A DNA stretch of 64,000 nt. Origin: Mesorhizobium sp. Lineage in GTDB: Bacteria > Pseudomonadota > Alphaproteobacteria > Rhizobiales > Rhizobiaceae. A program made the position numbers and the translations under genes. The stretch covers positions 94,610-158,609 of the forward strand of contig NZ_SUHQ01000015.1 of assembly GCF_004962245.1 (NCBI RefSeq). Direction: 5' to 3'. Of the stretch, positions 24,826 to 33,010 are shown in pieces. Under the pieces are notes generated by a model. That model was not told the origin of the DNA and did not search any database. It saw only the letters and a program-made list of their open reading frames with translations. Numbering within the stretch: the first letter of the stretch is position 1; each line of letters opens with the position of its first letter.

Positions 24826-25248
24826 TCAGCCGACGATCTCGGTGTCCGAGAACCAGTATTTGATTTCCTGCGCGGCGGTCTCCGGCGCGTCGGAGCCGTG
24901 CACCGAATTCTCGCCGATCGACAGCGCATGCACCTTGCGGATGGTGCCTTCGGCGGCGTTGGCCGGGTTGGTGGCGCCCATCACGTCGCGGTTTTTGGCA
25001 ATGGCGTTCTCGCCTTCCAGGACTTGCACGACGGTCGGGCCCGACGACATGGACTCGACCAGCTCGCCGAAGAACGGACGTTCCTTGTGCACGGCATAGA
25101 AGCCTTCGGCCTCGCGGCGGCTCATCCATACTCGGCGCGAGGCGATGACACGCAAGCCAGCATCTTCCAGCATCTTTGTGATGGCGCCGGTGAGATTGCG
25201 CCGGGTCGCGTCCGGCTTGATCATGGAAAAGGTGCGTTCGAGCGCCAT
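24826..25248 (-). CDS. ndk: Nucleoside diphosphate kinase
   Basis: 140 residues from ATG 25248 (MALERTFSMIKPDATRRNL); a longer frame to 25311 has no family support. The active-site histidine is in NSVHGSD, and the C-terminal YWFSDTEIVG matches the family. It equalises nucleoside triphosphate pools by phosphate transfer. Monocistronic with a strong downstream terminator. Confidence 0.96.
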   Translation of the reverse strand: MALERTFSMIKPDATRRNLTGAITKMLEDAGLRVIASRRVWMSRREAEGFYAVHKERPFFGELVESMSSGPTVVQVLEGENAIAKNRDVMGATNPANAAEGTIRKVHALSIGENSVHGSDAPETAAQEIKYWFSDTEIVG

Positions 25249-25333
25249 GGGGTCGTCCTTGTGATGAAAGTGGAATTGAAGGTGGCGGGCTCTATACAAG
25301 CCGCCCGGCATGTTGCCAAGGGGAAGTGCTCGG

Positions 25334-25969
25334 TCAGCGCGTAATCACAGTCGACGGGCGCCGAAACTCCCAGCCCTCCCGTTCCAGTTCCGGCATGTTA
25401 TGGTCCTCACAGGGATAACCGACGCAGAAATACCCGATCAGCGTCCACTCGGGCGGCGCGCCGAGGATCGTCGCCATCTCGACCGGATCCAGGATCGACA
25501 CCCAGCCCATGCCTATTCCTTCGGCGCGCGCCGCCAGCCAAAAGGTGTGGATCGCCATCACCGCCGAATATTCGATGGTGGCGGGCATCGTCAGGCGGCC
25601 GAGCCCATGTCCCTGTTCTGTCGCGCGGTCGGCGAAAACCGCGAATTGACAAGGCGCCTCGTTCAGGCCGGCGAGCTTCAGGCGCGCATAGAGCGCGGCG
25701 CGTTCGCCGCCGAACGATGCGAGCGCCTCCGCATTGCAGCGCTCGAAGCAGGCCCTGATAGCGGCGCGGCACTCAGCACTCTCGACCATGACGAAACGCC
25801 AGGGCTGGCTGAGGCCGACCGAGGGTGCAATGCCGGCGAGGTTTATGAACCGCTCCAGCGCGCCTTCCGGAAGCGGCGTCGGCTTGAACCGCCTGACGTC
25901 CCGCCGCCACCGGAAGAGGTTGGCCAGCTCGGTACGAAAATCGTCCGGGAATTCCGGGCCTGACGTCAT
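25334..25969 (-). CDS. bluB: 5,6-dimethylbenzimidazole synthase
   Basis: 211 residues of the nitroreductase-like FMN fold. BluB features are FRWRRDVRRFKP, GIAPSVGLSQPWRFVMV, GMGWVSILDP and YFCVGYPCEDHNMPELE. It cleaves reduced FMN with oxygen to give the lower ligand of vitamin B12. Other cobalamin genes are not in the window and the upstream space (about 110 nt) is too small for a cobalamin riboswitch. Confidence 0.93.
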   Translation of the reverse strand: MTSGPEFPDDFRTELANLFRWRRDVRRFKPTPLPEGALERFINLAGIAPSVGLSQPWRFVMVESAECRAAIRACFERCNAEALASFGGERAALYARLKLAGLNEAPCQFAVFADRATEQGHGLGRLTMPATIEYSAVMAIHTFWLAARAEGIGMGWVSILDPVEMATILGAPPEWTLIGYFCVGYPCEDHNMPELEREGWEFRRPSTVITR

Positions 25970-25988
25970 GGTGTCCTGCTGCCTTTGC

Positions 25989-26073
25989 TAAGGGAGTAAG
26001 GGGGTGGGGGAGTAGGGCAGTAGGGCAGTAGGTATGTGCGCCGCCGCGACTTCCTAACTTCCTTACTCCCTTA
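25989..26073. repeat. Long inverted repeat with a G-rich arm and spacer
   Basis: Perfect 13-bp arms TAAGGGAGTAAGG (25989-26001) and CCTTACTCCCTTA (26061-26073) separated by 59 nt, just after the GST gene stop and before bluB. On the plus strand five runs of three or more G lie within 34 nt (25992-26025), matching the form of an intramolecular G-quadruplex. It may end transcription from the GST gene or affect bluB. Confidence 0.7.
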
Positions 26074-26078
26074 CTCCC

Positions 26079-26783
26079 CTATGCGGCGGCGGCGGCAGCC
26101 GCCGCCACCTTGCGGCCGAGGCCGTCATGCAGGTCTAGGCAGCGCTCGAACCATTGCGCCACCAAATCACTGTCGTCGAGCAACCGGTAGGGCGAGGCGA
26201 TGCGCGCCCATTGCAGAGCGCCGAAGACGATGTAGTCGGCAAACAGCGGTGATTGGCCGCCGATGAACGGCTGATAGGCGAGCGTCGAGCGCAACGGCTC
26301 CAGCGAGGCGCGGAAGGCGCCAAGGCCGGCGTCGCGCGCCGCCATCACCTCTTCCAGTTTCTTGCCGAAGCGCTGCTCGCGGTTCTGGCGGAAATAGGCG
26401 GCGTTCGCCTCGTCCTGCATGGCGTGGAGGTCCATGATCGCCACGGTGGTGACATAGGGGTGGATGGTCAGCTGCGACCAGCGTTCGATGAAGCGCGCCA
26501 TCGCCTTGCCGCCGTCGCCGGAAAACAATGTCGGCCGCTCGGGATAGGCCTCGTCGAGATAGAGCGCGATGGCGAAGGAATCGGCGACCACCTTCTCGCC
26601 GTCGCGGATCACCGGAACGAGTTTCGAAACGCCACCTTCAACAGTGGGCACTTCGAGAAAACGCGTCGGCACGGTCGAGATGTCGAGCCCCTTGTGGGCG
26701 AGCGCCATCGCCGCCTTCCAGCAATGCGGGCTGAACGGGCGGGTGGCATCGCGTCCGACGAGGTCATAAAGCAGAATGGTCAT
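26079..26783 (-). CDS. Glutathione S-transferase family protein with polyalanine tail
   Basis: 234 residues. The N-terminal thioredoxin-like domain starts MTILLYDLVGRDATRPFSPH with the SPHCWKAAMALAHKG helix, and SKLVPVIRDGEKVVADSFAIALYL provides the cis-proline and ligand residues (shown in parts as KLVPVIRDG and ADSFAIALYL). The C-terminal domain has FIGGQSPLFADYIVFGALQW. The last eight residues are alanine, from a GCG/GCC repeat at about 26082-26105 that is prone to slippage. Substrate unknown; beta-etherase-like members share the SPHCWK motif. Confidence 0.85.
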   Translation of the reverse strand: MTILLYDLVGRDATRPFSPHCWKAAMALAHKGLDISTVPTRFLEVPTVEGGVSKLVPVIRDGEKVVADSFAIALYLDEAYPERPTLFSGDGGKAMARFIERWSQLTIHPYVTTVAIMDLHAMQDEANAAYFRQNREQRFGKKLEEVMAARDAGLGAFRASLEPLRSTLAYQPFIGGQSPLFADYIVFGALQWARIASPYRLLDDSDLVAQWFERCLDLHDGLGRKVAAAAAAAA

Positions 26784-26808
26784 TGGCGGCGGCTTCCTTG
26801 CGGTCTAC

Positions 26809-26930
26809 TAGAGCGACGTGCGTCCGCTCGGACGCACAAAGTACGCTCTAGCACTTTTGAATCTAGCATCGTGCTTTTCCGAACCGAAGGTCAGTGCAGC
26901 AAAAATCGATACCGATTTTCGGGCCGATGC
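26809..26930. repeat. Composite dispersed repeat, about 120 nt
   Basis: Two palindromes in a row. The first runs 26809-26850 with nested arms TAGAGCG/CGCTCTA and TGCGTCC/GGACGCA. The second, 26902-26919, has arms AAAATCG/CGATTTT around a 4-nt loop. The first half matches the element at 14374-14419. It fills most of the space before the second DinB gene. Confidence 0.75.
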
Positions 26931-26972
26931 GGTAGGCACCCGAAACGGGGTCTCGCGGGTCGGGAGAAAAAT

Positions 26973-27485
26973 ATGAAACAGCACTTCATGATGTTTGCGG
27001 GCTACAATCAATGGGCCAATAGCCGCATCTACGAGGCCGCCGCCGATCTCGACGAGGAAGAATTCGATCGCAATGTCGGTGCTTTCTTCGGCTCGATGAT
27101 GGGCACGCTCAACCATATCTTGACCGCCGATCGCATCTGGATGAGGCGCTTTACCGGCGAGGGCGACGCGCCGGCCAGGCTCGACACGATTCTGCACCGC
27201 GCCTTGCCGGGCTTGCGGCTGGCGCGCGAGGCCGAAGACAAAAGGATCATCGACTGGATAGGGAGCTTGAGCGAGAAGGCCTTGTCCGGCCGTTTCTCCT
27301 ACATGACCGTCTCCGATATGCGTACCGTCTCGCAGCGGCTGGCGCCGGCGCTCGATCATTTCTTCAACCACCAGACCCATCACCGCGGCCAGGCGCACGC
27401 GATCCTGACCATTCTTGGCCGGCCTTCGGTGCCGCTCGACCTGACGCAGTTCCAGCGCAGCGAAGAGGGGCGCCCCTTCGCCTGA
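26973..27485 (+). CDS. DinB-family four-helix protein, second copy
   Basis: 170 residues from ATG 26973 (ribosome binding site GGGAGAAAAA); a longer in-frame extension crosses a dispersed repeat and the antisense GST gene and is rejected. It has GYNQWANSRIYEAAADL at the start. Metal histidines are H48 (GTLNHIL), H133 and H137 (FNHQTHHRGQAH). This is the YfiT/DinB metal-dependent fold, function not fixed. It is only distantly similar to the copy at 12427. Confidence 0.9.
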   Translation: MKQHFMMFAGYNQWANSRIYEAAADLDEEEFDRNVGAFFGSMMGTLNHILTADRIWMRRFTGEGDAPARLDTILHRALPGLRLAREAEDKRIIDWIGSLSEKALSGRFSYMTVSDMRTVSQRLAPALDHFFNHQTHHRGQAHAILTILGRPSVPLDLTQFQRSEEGRPFA

Positions 27486-27531
27486 TTTATCCGCGTCCTA
27501 TCGTGATCGGATCGAAAGCAGGTTGGAAAAC

Positions 27532-27560
27532 CCGTCGAAGATGAATGGCATCTTCGACGG
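27532..27560. terminator. Hairpin between convergent genes
   Basis: Perfect 12-bp stem CCGTCGAAGATG / CATCTTCGACGG with a 5-nt loop, between the convergent DinB and DUF982 genes. No T run follows, so factor-dependent or partial termination is possible; position and perfection favour a terminator role. Confidence 0.6.
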
Positions 27561-27589
27561 TCATGGTCGCAAAGCGGCTTGGCCAGGCG

Positions 27590-27892
27590 TCAGGCGGCGT
27601 ATCCGCCACGGCCCCGGGCGACCGGCTTGACCGAGGCCGCCGGCTGGGCCGAAGGCCAGAGAATGCCTGCCGTCATCGCGAAGGTGATCAGGGCATCGCG
27701 CGCCGCTTCGGGCGAGATTTCGCCGGCGCGTGCCGCCTCGCAGGCCTTCACGGCCGCGCCATAGCTCAGGCGCCGCCGGGATGGCGGGAACTCGGTCAGG
27801 AACTCATGCATGTCGAAGAGCGAAGCAAGCATGCGCTTATGGCCGGCGCCGACGGTTACGGCGACCGGGGTGAAGAACGTCGTGTCGTGCAT
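27590..27892 (-). CDS. DUF982 family protein
   Basis: 100 residues from ATG 27892 with a strong GAGAGG ribosome binding site; the longer upstream frame lacks family sequence. The DUF982 pattern is seen in FFTPVAVTVGAGHKRMLASL, FDMHEFLTEFPPS, YGAAVKACEAARAGEISPEA and ARDALITFAMTAG. This family is largely limited to rhizobia and has no known function. No membrane segment or signal peptide. Confidence 0.85.
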   Translation of the reverse strand: MHDTTFFTPVAVTVGAGHKRMLASLFDMHEFLTEFPPSRRRLSYGAAVKACEAARAGEISPEAARDALITFAMTAGILWPSAQPAASVKPVARGRGGYAA

Positions 27893-28047
27893 TCTAGCCT
27901 CTCGAATTGGGCGGAGGTGACGGCGGACGCCGCTCTCCGATCTGAATCGGACGCCCAGAAACGCGGATTGCGGCATCAGGTTCCATGTTGCCGGGATTTG
28001 GTTTTCGCCACCAAGTTCCGTGGCATTGGCGCCGTGCCGAAAGAGGG

Positions 28048-30113
28048 CTATTTCCACATGTCGCGCATGCGGGCGCCAAGGTCGACGCGCACTTGCGGCT
28101 GGCGGCGCGGATCGTCCTTGGCCTGAACGCTGGCCCACGATGTCTGTTCGAAGGCGCCGAGGATCGAGGCCGGGATGAAACGGCTGCGCGAGGCATAGAC
28201 ATGGCGGTCGCCGCGCGCCGCCTGGCCGTGGACGAAAAAGCGCTGCGGCATGATCAGGTGCAGGCCGTCCTTGGCCCGCGTCATCGCCACGTAGAGCAGG
28301 CGGCGCTCTTCATCGATATCTTCCTTCGAGCCGACGCCGAGATCGATCGGGATGCAGCCGTCGACGGTGTTGAGCACGAAGACGTTCTTCCATTCCTGGC
28401 CCTTGGCCGAATGGATAGTCGACAGGATCAGATAGTCCTCGTCGCGATGCGGCGGCCCGGCCTCGTCGCTGGTCGCATCCGGTGGATCGAGCGTCAGCTC
28501 GGTGAGGAAACGCTCGCGCGAGGCATAGCCCGAGGCGATCTGTTCGAGCTGCAGAATATCGGCTCGGCGCGTCGTTGCGTCCTCGTGGATGCGCTCGAGA
28601 TGCGGCTCGTACCACAGCCTGACCTGTTCGAGGTCAACAGGCCATTTTCCCGACCCGGTGCGAAGCTGCGAGAACAGCGCGACGAAATCCGGCCAGTCGT
28701 CGGCGGCGCGTTGCGGCGGCCGGTAGCGCGCCAAGCCCATCGCTTCGTCGAGCGACGTCGCCATGGTGTCGACGATCTGCGAAGCCGCCGAAGGGCCGAT
28801 GCCGGGTAGAAGCTGCAGCACGCGAAAACCGGCGACACGGTCGCGCGGGTTTTCGGCGAAGCGCAGGATGGCCAGCACATCCTTGACATGGGCGGCGTCA
28901 AGGAACTTCAGCCCGCCGAACTTGACGAACGGGATGTTGCGGCGCGTCAGCTCGATCTCCAGCGGCCCGCTGTGGTGCGAGGCGCGAAACAGGACGGCCT
29001 GCGCCTTCAGCGCCGTGCCGGCCTCGCGCTCGGTCAGGATCGCCTGGCAGACGTAACTCGCCTGCTCGGCCTCGTCGCGGACGCTGACCAGCTTCGGCTT
29101 TTCCGCCGATTTGCGCTCCGACCAGAGGTTCTTGGTGAAACGCTCCGAGGCCTCGCCGATCACCGCATTGGCGGCGGCCAGGATGGTCTCGGTCGAGCGG
29201 TAGTTGCGCTCCAGCATGACGATCTCGGCCGGCCGCGCGAACTGTTTGGGGAAGTCGAGGATGTTGCGGACTTCCGCCGCGCGAAACGAATAGATCGACT
29301 GCGCATCGTCGCCGACCACCGTCAGCCCGGATCCGTCCGGCTTGAGTGCCGTGAGGATCGAGGCCTGCAGCCGGTTGGTGTCCTGGTATTCGTCGACCAG
29401 CACATGGTCGAAGCGTCCACCCAGATGCGCTGATATCTCCGGCTCGCCGGCCATCTGCACCCAATAGAGCAGCAGGTCGTCGTAATCGAGCACGTTCTGC
29501 GCATGCTTGGCCTCGACATATCGGGCGAACAGCGCCTTAAGCTGTTCTGCCCAGCCGGCGCACCAGGGAAACACCGAACCCAGAACCTCGCCGAGCGGCG
29601 CCTGCGCGTTGACGGCACGCGAATAGATCGCCAGGCAGGTGCCCTTGGTCGGAAAACGGCCTTCCGTCTTCGAGAAGCCGAGTTCGTGCCGGGCAAGGTT
29701 CATCAGGTCAGCCGAATCCTCGCGGTCATGGATGGTGAAGGCCGGATCGAGGCCGATCTCCAAAGCATAGTCGCGCAGCAGTGGAACGTGCCGGCCCAGC
29801 TCAGCGCGTCGGTGATGACGGAAGCGTCCCGGCCAAGCACCTCACCGGCGATGCGCTCGACCCGCTTGGTCATTTCCGATGCTGCGCGCCGCGAAAACGT
29901 CATCAAAAGGATGCGCCTGGGATCAGCGCCCTTGACGATCAGATGCGCGACGCGATGCGCCAGCGTGCTGGTCTTGCCGGAACCGGCGCCGGCGATCACC
30001 AGCAGCGGGCCGGCAACCTTGCCGTCGCCATGCTCGACGGCAAGGCACTGCTCGGCATTCAGCTTTGCAAGATAGGCAGGCCGGAAGGTCGAATCACGGG
30101 CAGCGAGGTTCAT
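28048..30113 (-). pseudogene. UvrD/Rep-type helicase, frameshifted
   Basis: Two frames together give one superfamily 1A helicase. The first (30113 down to about 29780) has motif I (IAGAGSGKTSTLAHR) and motif Ia (LMTFSRRAASEM) and ends correctly at WAGTFH, then runs out of frame. The second (from about 29775 to 28048) resumes at LLRDYALEIGLDPAFTIHD and carries DEYQDTNR (Walker B), GDDAQSIYSFRAA, ILSTIHSAKGQEW and YVAMTRAKDGLHL. Between TFH and LLRDY the residues expected in homologues (about AIGAR) are missing and the frame shifts, which fits a loss of 16 nt. If real, the helicase is inactive; the alternative is an assembly fault. No HRDC domain is visible. Confidence 0.85.
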
Positions 30114-30210
30114 TGCCCATCAAGCATCGTTTCTGCTTTGTTCGCAACGGTTTCGACGGGAGAGACGATTGATTTGTCCGACTGTTGGCGCACCAGCCGA
30201 TGAACCCGGC

Positions 30211-30381
30211 CTAGCGCTGAGGCTCAACACCCATCGCCGCCGACTGCCGCCGCAGCGACTTACGATCGTCGGGTGGCGGCAGCTGCACTGGATCGAAGTC
30301 GTCGGGCACCTCGTCGATGATTTCCCTGGTTATGCGGTAGGCCACGTAGACGGCGGCCCCGGCTATGAGCAGACGGATCAT
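30211..30381 (-). CDS. Short membrane protein of unknown function
   Basis: 56 residues from ATG 30381, with a GGAGAA ribosome binding site 6 nt upstream. One N-terminal helix (MIRLLIAGAAVYVAYRIT) is followed by an acidic-proline stretch (EVPDDFDPVQLPPPDD) and a basic end. The single-helix plus charged-tail form is common among rhizobial short proteins. No function can be assigned. Confidence 0.65.
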   Translation of the reverse strand: MIRLLIAGAAVYVAYRITREIIDEVPDDFDPVQLPPPDDRKSLRRQSAAMGVEPQR

Positions 30382-30512
30382 GATTTTCTCCAATTGGTAT
30401 GGAGGAACCGGACAGGCAGCGTTTTGTTCCCCGCTCATCAAAGGCCCCGAGCGAGGCCTGAGCGTGCAACCAAATCGGCACCGCCCCGTTTGCCCGATGA
30501 CAGGAGGTTGCG

Positions 30513-30686
30513 ATGAACAAGCTCTCAATCTTGCTGGCTTTAGCCGCAGCCTTGGCTGTGGCGGCTTGCGACAACAATATCCCGCCGACGAAGGCCCCTG
30601 GCACGGCCGATCAAAACCCGCAGGTCAACCCTGCGCCGAACTCGACGTCAGGCGGTGATCAACCCGGCACGCCGCCGGCACAGTAA
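30513..30686 (+). CDS. Short lipoprotein, 57 residues
   Basis: 57 residues. A perfect ribosome binding site (AGGAGG) lies 5 nt before ATG 30513. The signal MNKLSILLALAAALAVAAC ends in a lipobox cysteine at residue 19 (AVAAC), so the protein should be lipid-anchored. The mature part is a 38-residue disordered Pro/Asn/Gly/Gln chain (NIPPTKAPGTADQNP). It is divergent from the short membrane protein and easily missed because of its length. Confidence 0.72.
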   Translation: MNKLSILLALAAALAVAACDNNIPPTKAPGTADQNPQVNPAPNSTSGGDQPGTPPAQ

Positions 30687-31041
30687 AGGAAAATGGCCGG
30701 CGCCGCTTGGGAGGAGAGCTATGACGCCGGCCAGGCGGGTATCAGGTCCGCCGCACACGTAGACATAGCTGAGTCTTCCCCTTGCGTCATGGTGCGATCG
30801 CGGAAGATGGCCGCCTTGCACGAGCAATCAACTGACAAATGCGCAATTTTCGGATGCGGGTAGTCGACGCGCGCCAGGCGCCGTCGTCGTTGCGCCGTCG
30901 CAGCAGCTTCCTGCCCAACCCGGCGTTGGCCTTCTGATCCGGCGATGCCGGCGATCCGCCGCCCGCCATTTTCATGCCTTATCAGGCCAACCGGCGCTCA
31001 AGGTCTTGCGAAGCGCTGATGTCCCGTGCAAAAGCGCGGCC
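30687..31041. other. Intergenic stretch, 355 nt
   Basis: No gene I can support. A GGCCGGCG/CGCCGGCC pair near 30693-30743 could form a long-loop hairpin after the lipoprotein gene. A 13-codon frame with a good ribosome binding site (ATG 30721) is probably chance. Confidence 0.5.
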
Positions 31042-32919
31042 ATGCTGATCATCAACGACCTTTCGCTCCGCATGGCCGGACGCCTGCTTCTCGACCATGC
31101 CTCGCTGACCCTGCCGGCCGGCAGCAAGGCCGGGCTTGTCGGCCGCAACGGCACCGGCAAGACCACCTTGTTCAAGGCGATCACCGGCGATCTCGCCTCC
31201 GAGACCGGCTCGATCAGTTTGCCGAAGAACACACGCATCGGTCAGGTGGCGCAGGAGGCGCCCGGCACCGAGGAGCCGCTGATCGAGATCGTGCTCAAGG
31301 CCGATGTTGAACGGAATGCACTGCTCGAAGAGGAAAAGACGGCGACCGATCCGCACCGCATCGCCGACATCCATATGCGGCTGGCCGACATCGACGCCCA
31401 TTCGGCCGAGTCGCGCGCCGCCACCATCCTTGCCGGCCTCGGCTTCGACGACGCCGCTCAGCGGCGGCCGGCCTCGTCCTTCTCCGGTGGCTGGCGCATG
31501 CGGGTGGCGCTGGCGGCGGTGCTGTTTGCAGAGCCCGATCTTCTGCTGCTCGACGAGCCGACCAACTATCTCGACCTCGAAGGCACGCTGTGGCTGGAAA
31601 ACTACGTGTCGAAATATCCGCACACGGTGCTGCTGATCTCGCACGACCGCGACCTGCTCAACCGCGCCGTCAACTCGATCGTCCATCTCGACCAGAAGAA
31701 ACTGACCTTCTGGCGCGGCGGCTACGACCAGTTCGAGCGTCAATACACCGAGCAGCGCGAACTGCAGGAGAAGGGCCGCGTCAAGCAGGAAGCCGCGCGC
31801 AAGCACATGGAGTCCTTCGTCGAACGCTTCCGCGCCAAAGCTTCCAAGGCGAGGCAGGCGCAGTCGCGCATCAAGGCGCTGGAAAAGATGAGGCCGATCG
31901 CGGCCATCGTCAACGACACGGTGCGGCCGTTCTCCTTTCCCGAGCCCGTGAAGACCGTGGCCTCGCCGATCATCGCGCTCAACAACGTCAATGTCGGCTA
32001 TGTCGAGGGCGAGCCGATCCTGAAGAAGATGACGCTGCGCATCGATGCCGACGACCGCATCGCATTGCTTGGCGCCAATGGTAACGGCAAGTCGACCTTC
32101 GCCAAATTGCTGTCGGGCCGCCTAAAGCAGGAAACCGGCACCATGACGGTGGCGCCCGGCCTGAAGGTGGCGATCTTCGCCCAGCATCAGCTTGACGACC
32201 TCAGGCCGAACGAAAACGCTTATGAGCACGTCCGCCGGCTGATGCCTGAAGCGCCGGAATCGAAGGTGCGCGGCCGCGTCGCCCAGTTCGGCCTCACCAC
32301 CGAGAAAATGAACACCGCCGCCAAGGACCTGTCCGGCGGCGAGAAGGCGCGCCTCTTGATGGGCCTGTCCGCCTTCGAGGGGCCGAACCTGTTCATCCTC
32401 GATGAGCCGACCAACCATCTCGACATCGACAGCCGCGAATCGCTGATCCATGCGCTGAACGAATTTCCCGGCGCCGTCATCCTGATCTCGCACGACCGCC
32501 ATCTGCTCGAGGCGACGGCCGATCGGCTGTGGCTGGTCAAGGACGGCGCGGTCAACCCCTATGATGGCGACCTCGAGGACTACAAGACGCTGGTCACCGG
32601 CGTGTCCGGCGACCGCCGCGGCAAGCGCGAGGCGGAAAAGGCCTCAAAGGCCGACCGCCGCCGCGATGCGGCAGCGCGCCGAGCCGCCTTGGAGCCGCTG
32701 GCCAAGGAGATCCGCGCCACCGAAGCGCTGATGGACCGCATCCGCAAGCGCATCGACGGCATCGAGGATGAACTCGCCAATCCGGCGGTCTATGAAAAGG
32801 ACCCGTCGACGGCGACACGGCTGGCCAAGGAGCGCTCGCAGCTTGCCCAGACACTGGCCGCCCACGAGGAAAAATGGCTGTCGATGTCGGCGGAATACGA
32901 GGAGGGCACGGCGGAGTAG
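31042..32919 (+). CDS. ABC-F family ATPase (ribosome-associated or resistance type)
   Basis: 625 residues from ATG 31042. Two ABC domains in one chain and no membrane part. First domain: GRNGTGKTTLFKAI, SFSGGWRMRVALAA, LLLLDEPTNYLDLE. Second domain: GANGNGKSTFAKLL, LSGGEKARLLMGL, LFILDEPTNHLDIDS. The linker between them is basic and helical (RFRAKASKARQAQSRIKALEKM), as in ABC-F proteins that enter the ribosomal E site. A C-terminal coiled coil (about 535-625) resembles Uup. Likely a translation factor in the cytoplasm rather than a transporter. Confidence 0.93.
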   Translation: MLIINDLSLRMAGRLLLDHASLTLPAGSKAGLVGRNGTGKTTLFKAITGDLASETGSISLPKNTRIGQVAQEAPGTEEPLIEIVLKADVERNALLEEEKTATDPHRIADIHMRLADIDAHSAESRAATILAGLGFDDAAQRRPASSFSGGWRMRVALAAVLFAEPDLLLLDEPTNYLDLEGTLWLENYVSKYPHTVLLISHDRDLLNRAVNSIVHLDQKKLTFWRGGYDQFERQYTEQRELQEKGRVKQEAARKHMESFVERFRAKASKARQAQSRIKALEKMRPIAAIVNDTVRPFSFPEPVKTVASPIIALNNVNVGYVEGEPILKKMTLRIDADDRIALLGANGNGKSTFAKLLSGRLKQETGTMTVAPGLKVAIFAQHQLDDLRPNENAYEHVRRLMPEAPESKVRGRVAQFGLTTEKMNTAAKDLSGGEKARLLMGLSAFEGPNLFILDEPTNHLDIDSRESLIHALNEFPGAVILISHDRHLLEATADRLWLVKDGAVNPYDGDLEDYKTLVTGVSGDRRGKREAEKASKADRRRDAAARRAALEPLAKEIRATEALMDRIRKRIDGIEDELANPAVYEKDPSTATRLAKERSQLAQTLAAHEEKWLSMSAEYEEGTAE

Positions 32920-32931
32920 TAGCGGCGCCCG

Positions 32932-32959
32932 CTGCCTTCTCCCACAGGGGAGAAGGCAG
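32932..32959. repeat. Intergenic hairpin repeat after the ABC-F gene
   Basis: Perfect 12-bp stem CTGCCTTCTCCC / GGGAGAAGGCAG with a 4-nt ACAG loop, with GGCGC/GCGCC flanks. The CCTTCTCCC...GGGAGAAGG form is a frequent intergenic repeat in rhizobia and may also terminate transcription. Confidence 0.7.
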
Positions 32960-33010
32960 AGCGCCATCTGGCCCTACACGTCGCCGCCATAAACGACTAG
33001 TTTGCCCCCC

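Noticed and set aside
25970..26078. Cobalamin riboswitch before bluB
   Set aside because: Looked for because BluB is a B12 gene, but the space is about 110 nt and filled by the inverted repeat; no B12-box-like sequence was seen.
26253..26972. N-terminal extension of the second DinB gene
   Set aside because: It would run antisense through the GST gene and the composite repeat. The DinB family start fits ATG 26973.
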